Shown here one piece after another: positions 7,537-15,784 of a DNA stretch of 25,822 bases. The DNA is taken from NCBI GenBank assembly GCA_022745215.1, contig JAIIWC010000023.1, positions 1 to 25,822 of the forward strand. Reading direction: 5' to 3'. How positions within the stretch are numbered: the first letter of the stretch is position 1; each line of letters starts with the position of its first letter. Made by a program: the position numbers and the translations under genes. The notes below the pieces were generated by a model. That model ran no database searches and was not told the origin of the DNA. It was given only the letters and a program-made list of their open reading frames with translations. This DNA comes from Collinsella sp. (GTDB taxonomy: Bacteria; Actinomycetota; Coriobacteriia; Coriobacteriales; Coriobacteriaceae).

Positions 7537-8379
7537 CTACGCGATAGTTGCGCTGTAGGAGGCGACGTCCTCGTAGGAATCGGTCAGATAGGCGTCGATG
7601 CCGATGGTCGTGTTGACCAGGCTGTCAAGGCTGTCGAGCTCGCCGCTCGAGAAGGTGAATTCCTCGGTGGCGTTGGTGCCGGGCATCAGGTGAGCCGAGA
7701 ACCAAGGCTCCTTCATGGTACCGTTGACGTTGGTCTTGCCGCTGGGGGCGTAGAAGGTCAGGTCCTTGTCGCTCTTGTTGGCGATGTTGACGACAAAGCC
7801 GATGTCGCCCCACTCGTCCTTGAACTTCTCGGTGACGGTGATGGTGCACAGGTCGTCATCGGCAACGGTGACGGCGGGGGAGATTTCAATCTTCTGGACG
7901 TCGTCGTCTTCGACGGCCTCGTCGATCTCTTCTTCCTTCTCGGCCGCCTCGCGATCCTTCTTCACCGTGCCGGACAGGTCCTTGTCGGACTTGCTAAAGA
8001 CAAGATTGCCGTCATCCTCTTCGAGGATGAGTTTGCCGTCCTTGAGCTTCATGTCATGCGACTCGTCTTCGGCGGTGATGGTTACGGTGGTGGCGTCCTT
8101 TACCTCCCATTTCAGGTCGACGACTTCAAGGAACAGGTCGAGGGCGCCTGTACCGTCCTCATCGAGAATCAGGACGCAGTGGACACCCCAATCCTCGAGC
8201 ATCTTCATGTACTCATCGGTCAGTTCTTCGCCCTCCAGGGTTCCACCCGAGAGTTCCCAGCTGCCGACGAAGTTGGCCTTGGGGTCTTTGCCGCCGCCGC
8301 TGCAGCCCGTCAGGGCAAAGGCGAGCGCAAGGACGCATGTCAGAAATGCGAGTACGGACTTTTTGAACGTTGTCTTCAT
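7537..8379 (-). CDS. Lipoprotein with two beta-rich domains, unknown function
   Basis: A 280-aa surface lipoprotein. A lysine-bearing signal peptide ends in the lipobox ALTGC, so lipid would be attached to Cys26. The middle part (about 30-155) alternates short strand-forming stretches (WELSGGTLEGEELTDE, LKWEVKDATTVTITAEDES), like the lipocalin-like DUF5640-type domains common in coriobacterial lipoproteins (moderate resemblance). A KEEEIDEAVEDDD acidic linker precedes a C-terminal domain that looks immunoglobulin-like (about 185-280). The ATG has AAGGAGG in ideal position; codons upstream of it run into the SPFH gene. It is the last of four minus-strand genes, 80 bp after the SPFH gene and behind a short hairpin, so its expression may be partly separate. 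Function unknown. Confidence 0.8.
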   Translation of the reverse strand: MKTTFKKSVLAFLTCVLALAFALTGCSGGGKDPKANFVGSWELSGGTLEGEELTDEYMKMLEDWGVHCVLILDEDGTGALDLFLEVVDLKWEVKDATTVTITAEDESHDMKLKDGKLILEEDDGNLVFSKSDKDLSGTVKKDREAAEKEEEIDEAVEDDDVQKIEISPAVTVADDDLCTITVTEKFKDEWGDIGFVVNIANKSDKDLTFYAPSGKTNVNGTMKEPWFSAHLMPGTNATEEFTFSSGELDSLDSLVNTTIGIDAYLTDSYEDVASYSATIA

Positions 8380-8418
8380 GGTGTCCTCCTTTATCGAACG
8401 AAACCCATAGAAGCAAAT

Positions 8419-8440
8419 GCGGGGGTGGCGGATCCCCCGC
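8419..8440 (-). terminator. Short GC hairpin between SPFH and lipoprotein genes
   Basis: GCGGGGG (8419-8425) pairs with CCCCCGC (8434-8440), followed on the minus strand by ATTTGCTT. It may reduce read-through from the SPFH gene into the lipoprotein gene. Confidence 0.5.
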
Positions 8441-8459
8441 CAATTACCAGATAGAGGGG

Positions 8460-9698
8460 CTAGGGCCTGGGCGTTCCGCAGTTGCTGCAGAACTTGCCGC
8501 CGTTTTCGCTGCCGCAGTTGGGGCAGAACCACTTGGCCGGTGCCGGGGCGGGAGCGGGGCTTCCGCAGTTGCTGCAGAACTTGCCGGTGTTGGTGGCACC
8601 GCAGCTGCAGGTCCACGTGCCGGCCGCAGGTGCGGCAGGAGCCGGTGCGGGGGCGGGTGCCGGAGCCGGCTGTGGGGCAGCCTGCTGCTGTGCCTGGCCG
8701 GCGGCAAACAGCTGACTGGCGTTCATGCCACCCATGCCGCCTGCCATGCCCATGCCCATAAAGCCGGCCATCGCGCCGTTGGGGTTGGCCGCCGCGGCGC
8801 GCATCGCGTCGCTCTGGGCGCTGGCGATATTGGCGGCCGCCATGGTGGGGTCGCGCATGACCGCGGCCTTCTGCAGGTCCTTGATCATCTGCTCGTCTTC
8901 TTGCGAGGCGGCGATGGAGTTAACGCCAAAGCTCACGATCTCGACGCCGCGCAGGTCGCGCCAGTCGGCGGAGAGGACTTCGTTGAGCGCGCGGGCGAGC
9001 TCGGTGGTGTGGCCGGGGATGGCGCTGTAGCGGATGCCCATCTCCGAGATCTTGGCAAAGGCGGGCTGCAGGGCGGTGAGCAGCTCGGACTTGAGCTGGC
9101 TGTCGATCTTGTCGCGTGTGTAGCTATCGGTCACGTTGCCGCACACATTGGTGTAGAACAGCAGCGGGTTGGTGATGCGGTACGAATACTCACCGTTGCA
9201 GCGCACGGAGATGTCGACGTCCAGACCGATGTTGTTGTCGACCACGCGGAAGGGCACGGGCGAGGCGGTGCCGTACTTGTTGCCGATGATCTCCTTGGTG
9301 TTGATGAAGTAGACGCGCTGGTCCTTGCCCGCGTCGCCGCCAAAGGTAAAGCGGCTGCCGATATTGGCGAAGGTTTCCTTGATGGAGTCGCCCAGGTTGC
9401 CGCTAAAGACGCTCGGCTCGCTGCCGGTGTCGAAGACGAACTCGCCGGGCTCAAGCGCGACTTCGATGATCTTGCCGTTTTGCACCACGAGCATGCCCTG
9501 GCCGTCGTTGACGGCGATGACGGAACCGTTGGAGATGACGTTGTCCTCGCCGTGCGTGTTGGAGCTACGGCCGCCGGTGCGCTTGACGCCCTTGCAGGCC
9601 AAGACGTCAGCGGGCATCGATTCACAATAGATAAATTCTTTCCACTGGTCGGCCATGACGCCGCCGGCAGCTCCCAATCCAGCTTTCAAGAGTCCCAT
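8460..9698 (-). CDS. SPFH-domain (YdjI-like) protein with C-terminal zinc ribbons
   Basis: A 412-aa protein of the virion-core-like/SPFH family represented by B. subtilis YdjI (323 aa). The SPFH domain covers about residues 15-285 (QWKEFIYCESMPADVLACKG at the start, VDISVRCNGEYSYRITNPLLFY and LRGVEIVSFGVNSI further on). A Gly/Met-rich patch (about 308-328) and a Pro-Ala linker (about 340-358) lead to two zinc ribbons: CSCGATNTGKFCSNCG and CPNCGSENGGKFCSNCG. YdjI-type proteins help bring PspA to the membrane in Bacillus (known); the same envelope role here is inference. No signal peptide; the N-terminal MGLLKAGLGAAGG may act as a membrane-binding segment. ATG follows AAAGGAAG. It lies 48 bp after the YdjG-like gene in one operon. 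Confidence 0.88.
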   Translation of the reverse strand: MGLLKAGLGAAGGVMADQWKEFIYCESMPADVLACKGVKRTGGRSSNTHGEDNVISNGSVIAVNDGQGMLVVQNGKIIEVALEPGEFVFDTGSEPSVFSGNLGDSIKETFANIGSRFTFGGDAGKDQRVYFINTKEIIGNKYGTASPVPFRVVDNNIGLDVDISVRCNGEYSYRITNPLLFYTNVCGNVTDSYTRDKIDSQLKSELLTALQPAFAKISEMGIRYSAIPGHTTELARALNEVLSADWRDLRGVEIVSFGVNSIAASQEDEQMIKDLQKAAVMRDPTMAAANIASAQSDAMRAAAANPNGAMAGFMGMGMAGGMGGMNASQLFAAGQAQQQAAPQPAPAPAPAPAPAAPAAGTWTCSCGATNTGKFCSNCGSPAPAPAPAKWFCPNCGSENGGKFCSNCGTPRP

Positions 9699-9746
9699 GG
9701 TGATCTTCCTTTCTCGTTAAAGTCGGGGTGGTATTGGTCAGAATGG

Positions 9747-11069
9747 TTAATCGTCCTTGTTGTCCTTCATGACGACGGTGGTCTCGGTATGGCTGAAGGT
9801 GTCGTGCTTCTCGGTCAGGTCGAGCTCGCCGCAGTACTCGTCGGCGTGGGTCGCCTCGTTGGCCGTCTTGAGCTGGCTTACCAGCAGCACGTCTCCGATG
9901 ATCACGATGATCAGCGGCGCCACGATGTTGATGAGGATGCCCTCGATATCAAAGGTGAGGTAATCCGGATCGAAGGCGTATTCGCCCATAAAGAGAATCT
10001 GGGAGAGGATAAATCCGATCACAAAGAACAGCACCGAGGCGATGATGAGCTTGGGCTTGGAGCAGGGGAGCTCGCCGACCATGCGGCCGGTCTGGCCGTT
10101 CATGGCAAACAGGTAGCTCTTGCCGTTCCACGAGGTGGAGAGCATCCAGACGGGGAACAGGGCGTAGTCGCTGTCTTCCCAGGTGTAGTCGAGTTGCTTG
10201 CTTTCGACCGTGGCGTCGTCGTATTCGTCGACGACGGTCTCGCGCAGGGCCGAGATCGTGCTCTCCTCCATGCGGCGCTCGGCGCGCGCCTTGCAGGTCT
10301 CGCAGTCCTCGTCGTAGCGGTTGGCGATGTAGCCGGGCATATATGCGACCGAGAACGGACGCAGCGCGTCGTAGTCAAACGGCTCGATGGCGTCCATGTG
10401 GCCGTCGGGCATCTTGGACGATCCGTCGACGGGCACGCGCTTAAACGAGATATTGCCCTTGCGATAGGCATCGTAGTGGTCGGTGGTCGTGACGGTGCGG
10501 TCGGATTCCTCGGTCACGGTCTCGTTGGTCGCGTCAAAGTACACTTCGCCGTCAACGCGGGCACCGTAGAGCCAAAACGGCACGTAGACACCTTGGACCT
10601 CGTCGATGTGGTTGCCGGTGACAAAGCTCTTGGGCAGCAAGATTTTGCCCTTGTAGTGTTCCTTGAGTGCGGCCGTGACGTCGTCGCGCCCGAGCTTAAA
10701 CGGAATCACCAGGTCGGGCGAGAAGTCGCCAGAGAGCTGGCCGGGCGCCACGGCGGAGTTGCCGCAGTACGGGCAGGTGGTGACGGCGACGGTGCCGTCG
10801 GACACGAGCTCGGCGCCGCACGACGAGCAGATGTAGCCGGCGTTTTGGGCGAGCTCCTGCACCGCGTCGTCGGCGACGGGCTTGGGAGCTGCGGCTGCGG
10901 CATCGGCTTTGGCATCTGCCTTGTCCTGGCGCTCGCGATAGAGGGCCTCGACTTCTTCGACTTCAAAACGTGAGTCACAGTAGTCGCAGACAAGCTTTTG
11001 CTCGGCGCTGGCAAAATGCAGGGGACCACCGCAGGCAGGGCACTGATAGTTAACGCTCTCGAAGGCCAT
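9747..11069 (-). CDS. YdjG-like zinc-ribbon membrane protein
   Basis: A 440-aa TFIIB-type zinc-ribbon protein like B. subtilis YdjG. Two zinc ribbons are visible: Cys10/Cys13 with Cys28/Cys31, and Cys81/Cys84 with Cys99/Cys102. An Ala/Lys-rich linker (about 48-65) joins them. The middle (about 110-335) has the family motifs IPFKLGRDD, LLPKSFVTGNHIDEVQGVYVPFWLYGA and ALFPVWMLSTSWNGKSYLFAMNGQTG. Two hydrophobic helices (about 338-360 and 378-400) sit near the C-terminus, leaving a charged cytoplasmic tail. YdjG works with YdjH and YdjI in recruiting PspA (known); no YdjH (TPM domain) or PspA gene is here. It lies 24 bp after the DUF4428 gene and has its own AAAGGA. Confidence 0.88.
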   Translation of the reverse strand: MAFESVNYQCPACGGPLHFASAEQKLVCDYCDSRFEVEEVEALYRERQDKADAKADAAAAAPKPVADDAVQELAQNAGYICSSCGAELVSDGTVAVTTCPYCGNSAVAPGQLSGDFSPDLVIPFKLGRDDVTAALKEHYKGKILLPKSFVTGNHIDEVQGVYVPFWLYGARVDGEVYFDATNETVTEESDRTVTTTDHYDAYRKGNISFKRVPVDGSSKMPDGHMDAIEPFDYDALRPFSVAYMPGYIANRYDEDCETCKARAERRMEESTISALRETVVDEYDDATVESKQLDYTWEDSDYALFPVWMLSTSWNGKSYLFAMNGQTGRMVGELPCSKPKLIIASVLFFVIGFILSQILFMGEYAFDPDYLTFDIEGILINIVAPLIIVIIGDVLLVSQLKTANEATHADEYCGELDLTEKHDTFSHTETTVVMKDNKDD

Positions 11070-11093
11070 GATCGGTCCTTTCCGTGCCGGAGG

Positions 11094-11831
11094 CTATGCG
11101 CCGATGGCGCCGCCGCAGTATTCGCAGCGCCCACTGGCATCGGGAATGGTGGTGGCTCCGCAGAAGGGGCAGGTCACCGCGGTCTTGGGGGCCTTGGCGG
11201 CCACGACGCTGTCGCGCGTCTCCTGGCGCAGCTGCACCAGCGCGTCGCGGACCTCGGTTGCCTGGCGCTTGGCCTCGCGGTATTCGATGGAGCCGCGCTG
11301 ATCGATGGTGGAGTCGTTTACGCGCAGGTTGATCTCGGTAAAGTACGGCGTGTTGACGTGAATGGTCAGATTAAAGTCGTAATCCAGGTCGTAGCGCGGC
11401 GGGTTGTAGCTCTCGCGCTCGCCGTCCTTGGTCTCGCGATAGATTTCGGTGCGATGCTCGTCGATATCCATATCGCAGCCGAGTACCTGCGAGAACTCGA
11501 TGATGTCGGGATTGGCGTCGCGCCAGCGGCTCTGCGAGGTGATGATCAGCAGGCCCGCGTCCTCGTCGAGCATGATGTTGGTGCGCCCGGCAGAAAGCGT
11601 GCGCGTGGGGTTGAACGACGCCAGGCGCTCGGCATTGGCCTCGCGGTAGGTGAGCTGCTCGCGGATATCGTCCGCGGTGCTGGAGCGATAGCCGTGAAAG
11701 TAGGGGGAGAGCTTGCCGGCGCACTCTTTGCACAGGTAGCCTTCATTGATTTTTGTCTTACCTAGAAGTCCCAGCTCGGTACCGCAAATCGCGCACTCTT
11801 TCTTCTCGAACATCTTGTCAAAGAAGCCCAT
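11094..11831 (-). CDS. DUF4428 and zinc-ribbon domain protein
   Basis: A 245-aa soluble protein, first gene of the minus-strand operon. The N-terminal DUF4428 zinc module has Cys13/Cys16 and Cys34/Cys37 (CAICGTELG...YLCKECAG). The middle (about 70-170) looks like a beta-rich PH-like or SHOCT-associated fold (ILDEDAGLLIITSQ..., DIIEFSQVLGCDMDIDE). A coiled helix (about 180-215) precedes a second zinc ribbon with Cys221/Cys224/Cys236/Cys239. Proteins of this kind are usually annotated only by domain; function unknown. The ATG follows GGGAGGC. The whole operon is rich in paired zinc ribbons, suggesting a shared binding partner (inference). The promoter must lie in 11832-11950, where I see no clear -35/-10 pair. 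Confidence 0.85.
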   Translation of the reverse strand: MGFFDKMFEKKECAICGTELGLLGKTKINEGYLCKECAGKLSPYFHGYRSSTADDIREQLTYREANAERLASFNPTRTLSAGRTNIMLDEDAGLLIITSQSRWRDANPDIIEFSQVLGCDMDIDEHRTEIYRETKDGERESYNPPRYDLDYDFNLTIHVNTPYFTEINLRVNDSTIDQRGSIEYREAKRQATEVRDALVQLRQETRDSVVAAKAPKTAVTCPFCGATTIPDASGRCEYCGGAIGA

Positions 11832-11951
11832 GGCTGCCTCCCATCAACTGGTAGCGTGTGTCACTTTTGATGATGGGGGAGTGCGCAGCCTTTCACGATA
11901 CCCAGACGGCTCAACGAGTCTCCACAACTGGGACACATGGCCCATTTTCCT

Positions 11952-12144
11952 ACTCATTGGGGACGTACTTAAATGAGTGAAACTACTCATTTAAGTACGT
12001 CCCCAATGAGTGCCTGCAAAATGAGAGTGGAAAATCTCCCGTTTTTGGCCTGCTTGTGGGCTCAAAGTGGGAAATTATCCACTCTCGTCATTTGGGTGTC
12101 CAAAAATCCTCGCTCGTTTGGCGCCTGGGGACACTCTTTGTCGA
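11952..12144. repeat. Composite palindromic element, copy 1
   Basis: Three parts follow one another. First, a perfect 26-27 bp palindrome (11953-11978 with 11985-12010, loop GAAACT; arm begins CTCATTGGGGACGTACTT). Second, a GAGAGTGGA...TCCACTCTC palindrome (12021-12092) with an inner TTTTTGGCC/GGGCTCAAA pairing. Third, GGGGACACTCTTTGTCGA (12127-12144). The same parts in the same order occur at 20069-20276. The rest of the gap 11832-12178 holds a CTGGGACACATGGCCC stretch (11930-11944) and no gene. Confidence 0.85.
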
Positions 12145-12178
12145 ATGCGGCGGCTGCCGAATGTGGGCGCCGTCCTTG

Positions 12179-13690
12179 CTATGCCACGGTTACGGCGATC
12201 TGGGCGTAGCGGGTGCAGGGGCGCTCGGCGCGCGTCTGCACGGTGAGGGTGAGCACGAAGCGGTCGCCGGGTCGTGCGTCGGCGGGCACGATGAAAGCGG
12301 TGCCTACCGTGCATTCTTGCCACAGCGACAGATCCTGGACGCCTGCATAGCTCGATGGGTCTACGGCCACATCCCAATGTGCATCGAAGCCCTTGCCGTC
12401 GGGGTCGACGATGGTCGCTGTAAGGTTGACGCGCTCGCCGGCTGTGGCGCTGCGGTCGGCCGTGACCTCGACAACATGCGCCGGATGCGAGCAGGCTGCC
12501 GGATCATGGGCACACCATTGCGCGCGGGCGGCAAAGTCTTCCTGATAGGCACGCAGATAGGGATTGAGATTGTCGTCTGTGGGCGTGCCGATGGAGGCAA
12601 AACCGGCGGGCGCGTTCGCATCGGGATGCCCATCAAAAAACATGCGGCCCAGCAGCGTATCGAAGTCGCGGTCGTCGATACCGCGCAGGCCAAACGGAAG
12701 CAGCGGAATATAGGTCATGCTGTCGCCTTCGGCCATAAAATCGCCGCGCTCAAACTGCACCGCGGGCATGCCTTCCAGGCCCCAATCCAGACGGGCATGC
12801 TTGCCAAACTGAAAGCGCTCGGGCTCGTTTTCGTAGACCTTACCATCGCCATAGAGCATATAGCGTGCCATGAGGGGTCCGTTGCCCTGCGTGAGATTCC
12901 GCTCAGGCCAAGGAGCCTTAAACAGCGGGAGCGTATCGGGCTGAGCTGTTTTGGCGTCGAAATAGTTGCCATACATATAGGGCGTACGCCAAAAGATGAG
13001 CTCGGGAAAGAGCTCACGTCCATGGTCGAGCCACGAGTTGTCCTGCCCCACGCCATCGGCAACGCCCATAACGCGCACCTTCTGATAGACCCGCTGCTGC
13101 ACGGCGGGCCACTCGGGTGTGGCGCGATAACGCTCGGCAATACTCATCAGGGCGCGAACGATGGTGTTCATGCCACCCCAGCTGAGCAGCCATAACGTAC
13201 ACGGATCATCATCCAAAATCGCCTGCGCAATTACGCGAGACCCCTCAGTTTCCTCAGTCACATCACCCTCAAAGGCAACATTTCCCACAAAGGTGCGCTC
13301 GATCATCTGGGCGGGCGTGGGAAACGGCGGCTCACCGGCAGCGGCCGCATTTGCCTGCAACTGCGGCCAAGCCTGGGCATATTCATTGCTCCAGAGGCTC
13401 TCAATCCAATGCTCGGGAAACGGACGATACTCACGAAGCTCCCCTGCCAGTGGATCGGGTTCATGAGGCACAACAGCCCACTCATAAGAGCGCCGCCCTT
13501 TGGTCCGCCAATGCGAATTCACCTCGCCGAGCGTATGAACCCCATCCCCAAGAAAGTGATACTGCGAAGCCGTATACACCACAGCCTGAACATCAAGCAA
13601 GTTGAGATACAGAGCCAAATGAACAAGCGAGTTCATATCATCGACTTCCATATCAGTGGTAACAATCACTCGAGTCAACTTCTGGGACAT
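12179..13690 (-). CDS. DUF1593 nucleoside-hydrolase-like protein
   Basis: About 503 aa, with the two-part layout of the DUF1593 (Sde182-like) family. The N-terminal domain (about 1-330) has a nucleoside-hydrolase-type fold, marked by VIVTTDMEVDDMNSLVHLALYL with the metal-binding Asp13, Asp17 and Asp18. It also has TLWLLSWGGMNTIVRAL and RVMGVADGVGQDNSWLDHG. A C-terminal Ig-like domain (about 400-503) follows. Family members are mostly secreted by cellulose and pectin degraders, but no signal peptide is visible here, so the enzyme should act in the cytoplasm. A glycosidase or ribosidase role on a sugar of the island is inference. Start is ATG 13690 with GGAG 8 nt upstream; codons back to 13714 lack support. 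It is the last gene of the minus-strand arm of the sugar island. Confidence 0.83.
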   Translation of the reverse strand: MSQKLTRVIVTTDMEVDDMNSLVHLALYLNLLDVQAVVYTASQYHFLGDGVHTLGEVNSHWRTKGRRSYEWAVVPHEPDPLAGELREYRPFPEHWIESLWSNEYAQAWPQLQANAAAAGEPPFPTPAQMIERTFVGNVAFEGDVTEETEGSRVIAQAILDDDPCTLWLLSWGGMNTIVRALMSIAERYRATPEWPAVQQRVYQKVRVMGVADGVGQDNSWLDHGRELFPELIFWRTPYMYGNYFDAKTAQPDTLPLFKAPWPERNLTQGNGPLMARYMLYGDGKVYENEPERFQFGKHARLDWGLEGMPAVQFERGDFMAEGDSMTYIPLLPFGLRGIDDRDFDTLLGRMFFDGHPDANAPAGFASIGTPTDDNLNPYLRAYQEDFAARAQWCAHDPAACSHPAHVVEVTADRSATAGERVNLTATIVDPDGKGFDAHWDVAVDPSSYAGVQDLSLWQECTVGTAFIVPADARPGDRFVLTLTVQTRAERPCTRYAQIAVTVA

Positions 13691-13821
13691 AGGAACAGCT
13701 CCAATCAAAATCAATTCAGCCAGTTACGCGCAAGGCAAGACGGGGCCCACGCCCCCATCGCCCGCGACCCGGCGGCCCGCCGGAAGCGGCCGACCAGCGT
13801 TTCGAACAACGTTAACTTAGA

Positions 13822-13944
13822 GGGCTCTGACCTTTAGTTTTGTAAACATTCCGCAGCGCGAGCCCCGCTTATCCGATGCTCCGAAGGAGCAGGATAAGCG
13901 GGGCTCATGCGCGAGGACGTTTACAAAACTAAAGGTCAGAGCCC
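13822..13944. repeat. 123-bp nested palindrome
   Basis: Three nested perfect stems. Outer 26 bp: 13822-13847 with 13919-13944 (begins GGGCTCTGACCTTTAG). Middle 15 bp: GAGCCCCGCTTATCC 13860-13874 with 13892-13906. Tip 6 bp: TGCTCC 13877-13882 with GGAGCA 13886-13891. Internal spacers are short and contain GCGC runs. It lies 13 bp past the esterase stop and about 130 bp upstream of the DUF1593 start. It may terminate the esterase transcript, or may be a MITE-like element. The stretch 13691-13821 shows no clear promoter. Confidence 0.85.
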
Positions 13945-13956
13945 CCGATGGGATGG

Positions 13957-15294
13957 TTACCTCGAAACCCTGGCCGACCACTCCCAGCAGCCCACCGGCT
14001 CGCCGTCGATGAGTACGTTGCCCCCGTCGAAGTCTTGATAACACAGGTCGTTGAATTGGTGGATCCACACGCCGTGGTTGAACGTCTTTTTGGCCGAGCC
14101 GTCGGCTTCGCGATACACGCCGGTCAGGTCTTCGACATGGCTAAAGTAGGTGAGGTGCACGTTGGCGCCGGCATCGCGCAGGCGCGCCGTGAGCGGCAGC
14201 ACGGTCTGTTGCGGTGACACAAGCTCGTCGCCCTTGGAGTGCGTAAACCACAGCGGCGTCTTGGCGAGCGCGGCCACGTCCTCGTCCGTGGCGTTGTACC
14301 ACGGGGCGCAGCAGGGAAGGCCCGCGGCGAAGAAATCGGGGTAGTCGGCGCACAGGCGCAGGGTCATAAAGCCGCCGTTGGAAAGACCGGCGACCACGAT
14401 GCGGTCGGTGTCGATGCGGTCGGCATGCTCGGCGACAAACTCGTCGATAAGCGCCTTGAGCACGGAGGAGTAGATGCTCTGGTTGGAGCGACCGAGTTGC
14501 TCGACGCCGTTGTCCATCCAAAACGTGGGCGACTGCGGCACGAGCACCCAGGCAAAGCCGCCAAAGTAGCGCTGGATCTGCGCCTGGCTAATGGCCGTCA
14601 CGCGGTTGCCGATATAGGCGCGCGTAGCGCCTTCGCCTTGCGTGGCGCCCTTGCCCTCGCCGGCGCCGTGCAGATACACCACGAGCGGTGCCTTTTGGGG
14701 CACGACCGTCGCCTCGGGCGCAAAGGGGTTGAAGCATGCCGAGTCTTCGGCCTTAAAGCTGGGCTCAAAGAAGCCGTATTCGAGCGCGATGCCGTCGACG
14801 GCGGTCTTTTGCGTGGCGTTGCTCCAGCCTTTGAGCGCGGGGCAGATATCGCCACGGCAGGTGTCGAAGACCAGGCCGCAGGTGGGATCGTCGCCGTCGT
14901 TGCCGGGAAGAGCTGTGAGCTGCGTGATGCGCAGCTGGTCATCGAGCATGCGCGAGCCCATGACGCCGCCTTCGATGGTCTTGGTCAGGCGCTGCTCGGC
15001 GACCTCGAGCGCCACATGGGTGCCCACGGCGAGCTTACGTCCGTTCTCGTCGCACGGATATGCGGCGAGAATGTCGATGTAACCCACGGAGGGCGCGGCA
15101 TGGTCGGCGCCGCGCTCCTTGCGCATCAGAACCTCGCCCGAGCGCTCGTGACGCTCTACATATATATGGAAGGTGTTCGCGTCGATGTCGTTGGCGCGCA
15201 CGGTGCAGGGCAGGTCGAGTACGACCTTGCTGATCCAGGGGCCAAAGTCGCCCAAGGTGGTGACGGTTGCGTAGGTACACAATTTGAGCTCCAT
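13957..15294 (-). CDS. Alpha/beta-hydrolase esterase with N-terminal Ig-like domain
   Basis: A 445-aa prolyl-oligopeptidase-family or EstA-like esterase. The N-terminal part (about 1-185) looks like the EstA Ig-like domain. The hydrolase domain starts at LVVYLHGAGEGKG (oxyanion HGAG 209-212). The triad candidates are Ser305 in GLSNGG, Asp356 in HSKGDELV and His407 in NHGVW. No signal peptide, so a cytoplasmic ester substrate such as an acetylated or acylated sugar is likely (inference). ATG has GGGAGGC 5 nt upstream. It is divergent from the PTS gene and shares the 490-bp control region, so joint control with the PTS is likely. A large palindrome separates it from the DUF1593 gene. Confidence 0.88.
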   Translation of the reverse strand: MELKLCTYATVTTLGDFGPWISKVVLDLPCTVRANDIDANTFHIYVERHERSGEVLMRKERGADHAAPSVGYIDILAAYPCDENGRKLAVGTHVALEVAEQRLTKTIEGGVMGSRMLDDQLRITQLTALPGNDGDDPTCGLVFDTCRGDICPALKGWSNATQKTAVDGIALEYGFFEPSFKAEDSACFNPFAPEATVVPQKAPLVVYLHGAGEGKGATQGEGATRAYIGNRVTAISQAQIQRYFGGFAWVLVPQSPTFWMDNGVEQLGRSNQSIYSSVLKALIDEFVAEHADRIDTDRIVVAGLSNGGFMTLRLCADYPDFFAAGLPCCAPWYNATDEDVAALAKTPLWFTHSKGDELVSPQQTVLPLTARLRDAGANVHLTYFSHVEDLTGVYREADGSAKKTFNHGVWIHQFNDLCYQDFDGGNVLIDGEPVGCWEWSARVSR

Positions 15295-15342
15295 GAGCTG
15301 CCTCCCTTACGCCGCGAATGCCTGGCATCTGCGGCAATACAA

Positions 15343-15358
15343 ACTAAACATGTTTAGT
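15343..15358. promoter_or_regulatory. Operator-like palindrome ACTAAACATGTTTAGT
   Basis: Perfect 16-bp palindrome 49 bp upstream of the esterase start. It shares the TAAACAT/ATGTTTA core with the site at 15421. Confidence 0.65.
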
Positions 15359-15420
15359 GTAATCTAGAATTGAAGAATAACCAGATGAACTCGGTAAACG
15401 GCAAAATTGAACACGTCGTG

Positions 15421-15446
15421 AGCTACTAAACATATGTTTACTAGCT
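15421..15446. promoter_or_regulatory. Operator-like palindrome with TAAACATATGTTTA core
   Basis: A 26-bp palindrome with one mismatched pair. The 14-bp core TAAACATATGTTTA is perfect and the flanks AGCTA/TAGCT also pair. Its width, centre and A/T core fit a LacI- or GntR-type regulator dimer site. The regulator gene is not in the window. Confidence 0.65.
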
Positions 15447-15636
15447 TCTAGCAGGGATTCTGTTGATGAGTTAACAGATCAGTGAGGTGTTCATCAAAAT
15501 AAAATCCCACGTAAATGGCTATATATCAATAGAGGGTCAAAGAGACCATTTCCCGCCATTCAAATACGTTCACCCCCGATTTCCTACCGTTCACCGGACT
15601 GTAGACGGCAAAATTGCCATAAATTCGGCGCTCCGT

Positions 15637-15678
15637 GTAAACTAAAGCCCGTAAACGTTCAGTAAACACCTTGTTTAC
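15637..15678. promoter_or_regulatory. Cluster of GTAAAC half-sites upstream of the PTS gene
   Basis: GTAAAC occurs at 15637-15642, 15651-15656 and 15662-15667, with the inverted partner GTTTAC at 15673-15678. Another GTAAAC is at 15394-15399. The pair GTAAACACCTTGTTTAC is an inverted repeat. The 15651 site reads GTAAACGTTC, half of the LacI-family consensus. The remaining parts of 15295-15784 hold two copies of CGTTCACC (15567 and 15588, 21 bp apart) and two near-copies of TAAACGGCAAAATTG (15395, 15602). Confidence 0.55.
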
Positions 15679-15714
15679 AAAAGCGTATCCAAGGGTCCGG
15701 CAACCGTAAGGGGT

Positions 15715-15720
15715 TATAGT
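15715..15720 (+). promoter_or_regulatory. -10 element for the PTS gene
   Basis: TATAGT lies 64 bp upstream of ATG 15785 and about 37 bp after the GTTTAC site. No good -35 is present, so an activator may be needed. The leader contains a hairpin, GTGCC/GGCAC with AGCCC/GGGCT inside (15736-15761). Confidence 0.45.
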
Positions 15721-15784
15721 CGCCGGGCCAAAGGCGTGCCTAAGCCCAAGGGGGCTGGCACACGAAGATATGGGGAGGGGTCCC

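Noticed and set aside
8370..10973. An 867-codon open frame on the plus strand
   Set aside because: It runs antisense to the lipoprotein, SPFH and YdjG-like genes, has a low-complexity Gly/Val/Asp/His-rich product and no ribosome site. The minus-strand genes have clear domains and ribosome sites.
15721..15784. LicT/BglG-type antiterminator RNA before the PTS gene
   Set aside because: The leader has a hairpin, but I could not match the conserved RAT sequence or find an overlapping terminator with a T-run, and no BglG-type gene is nearby.
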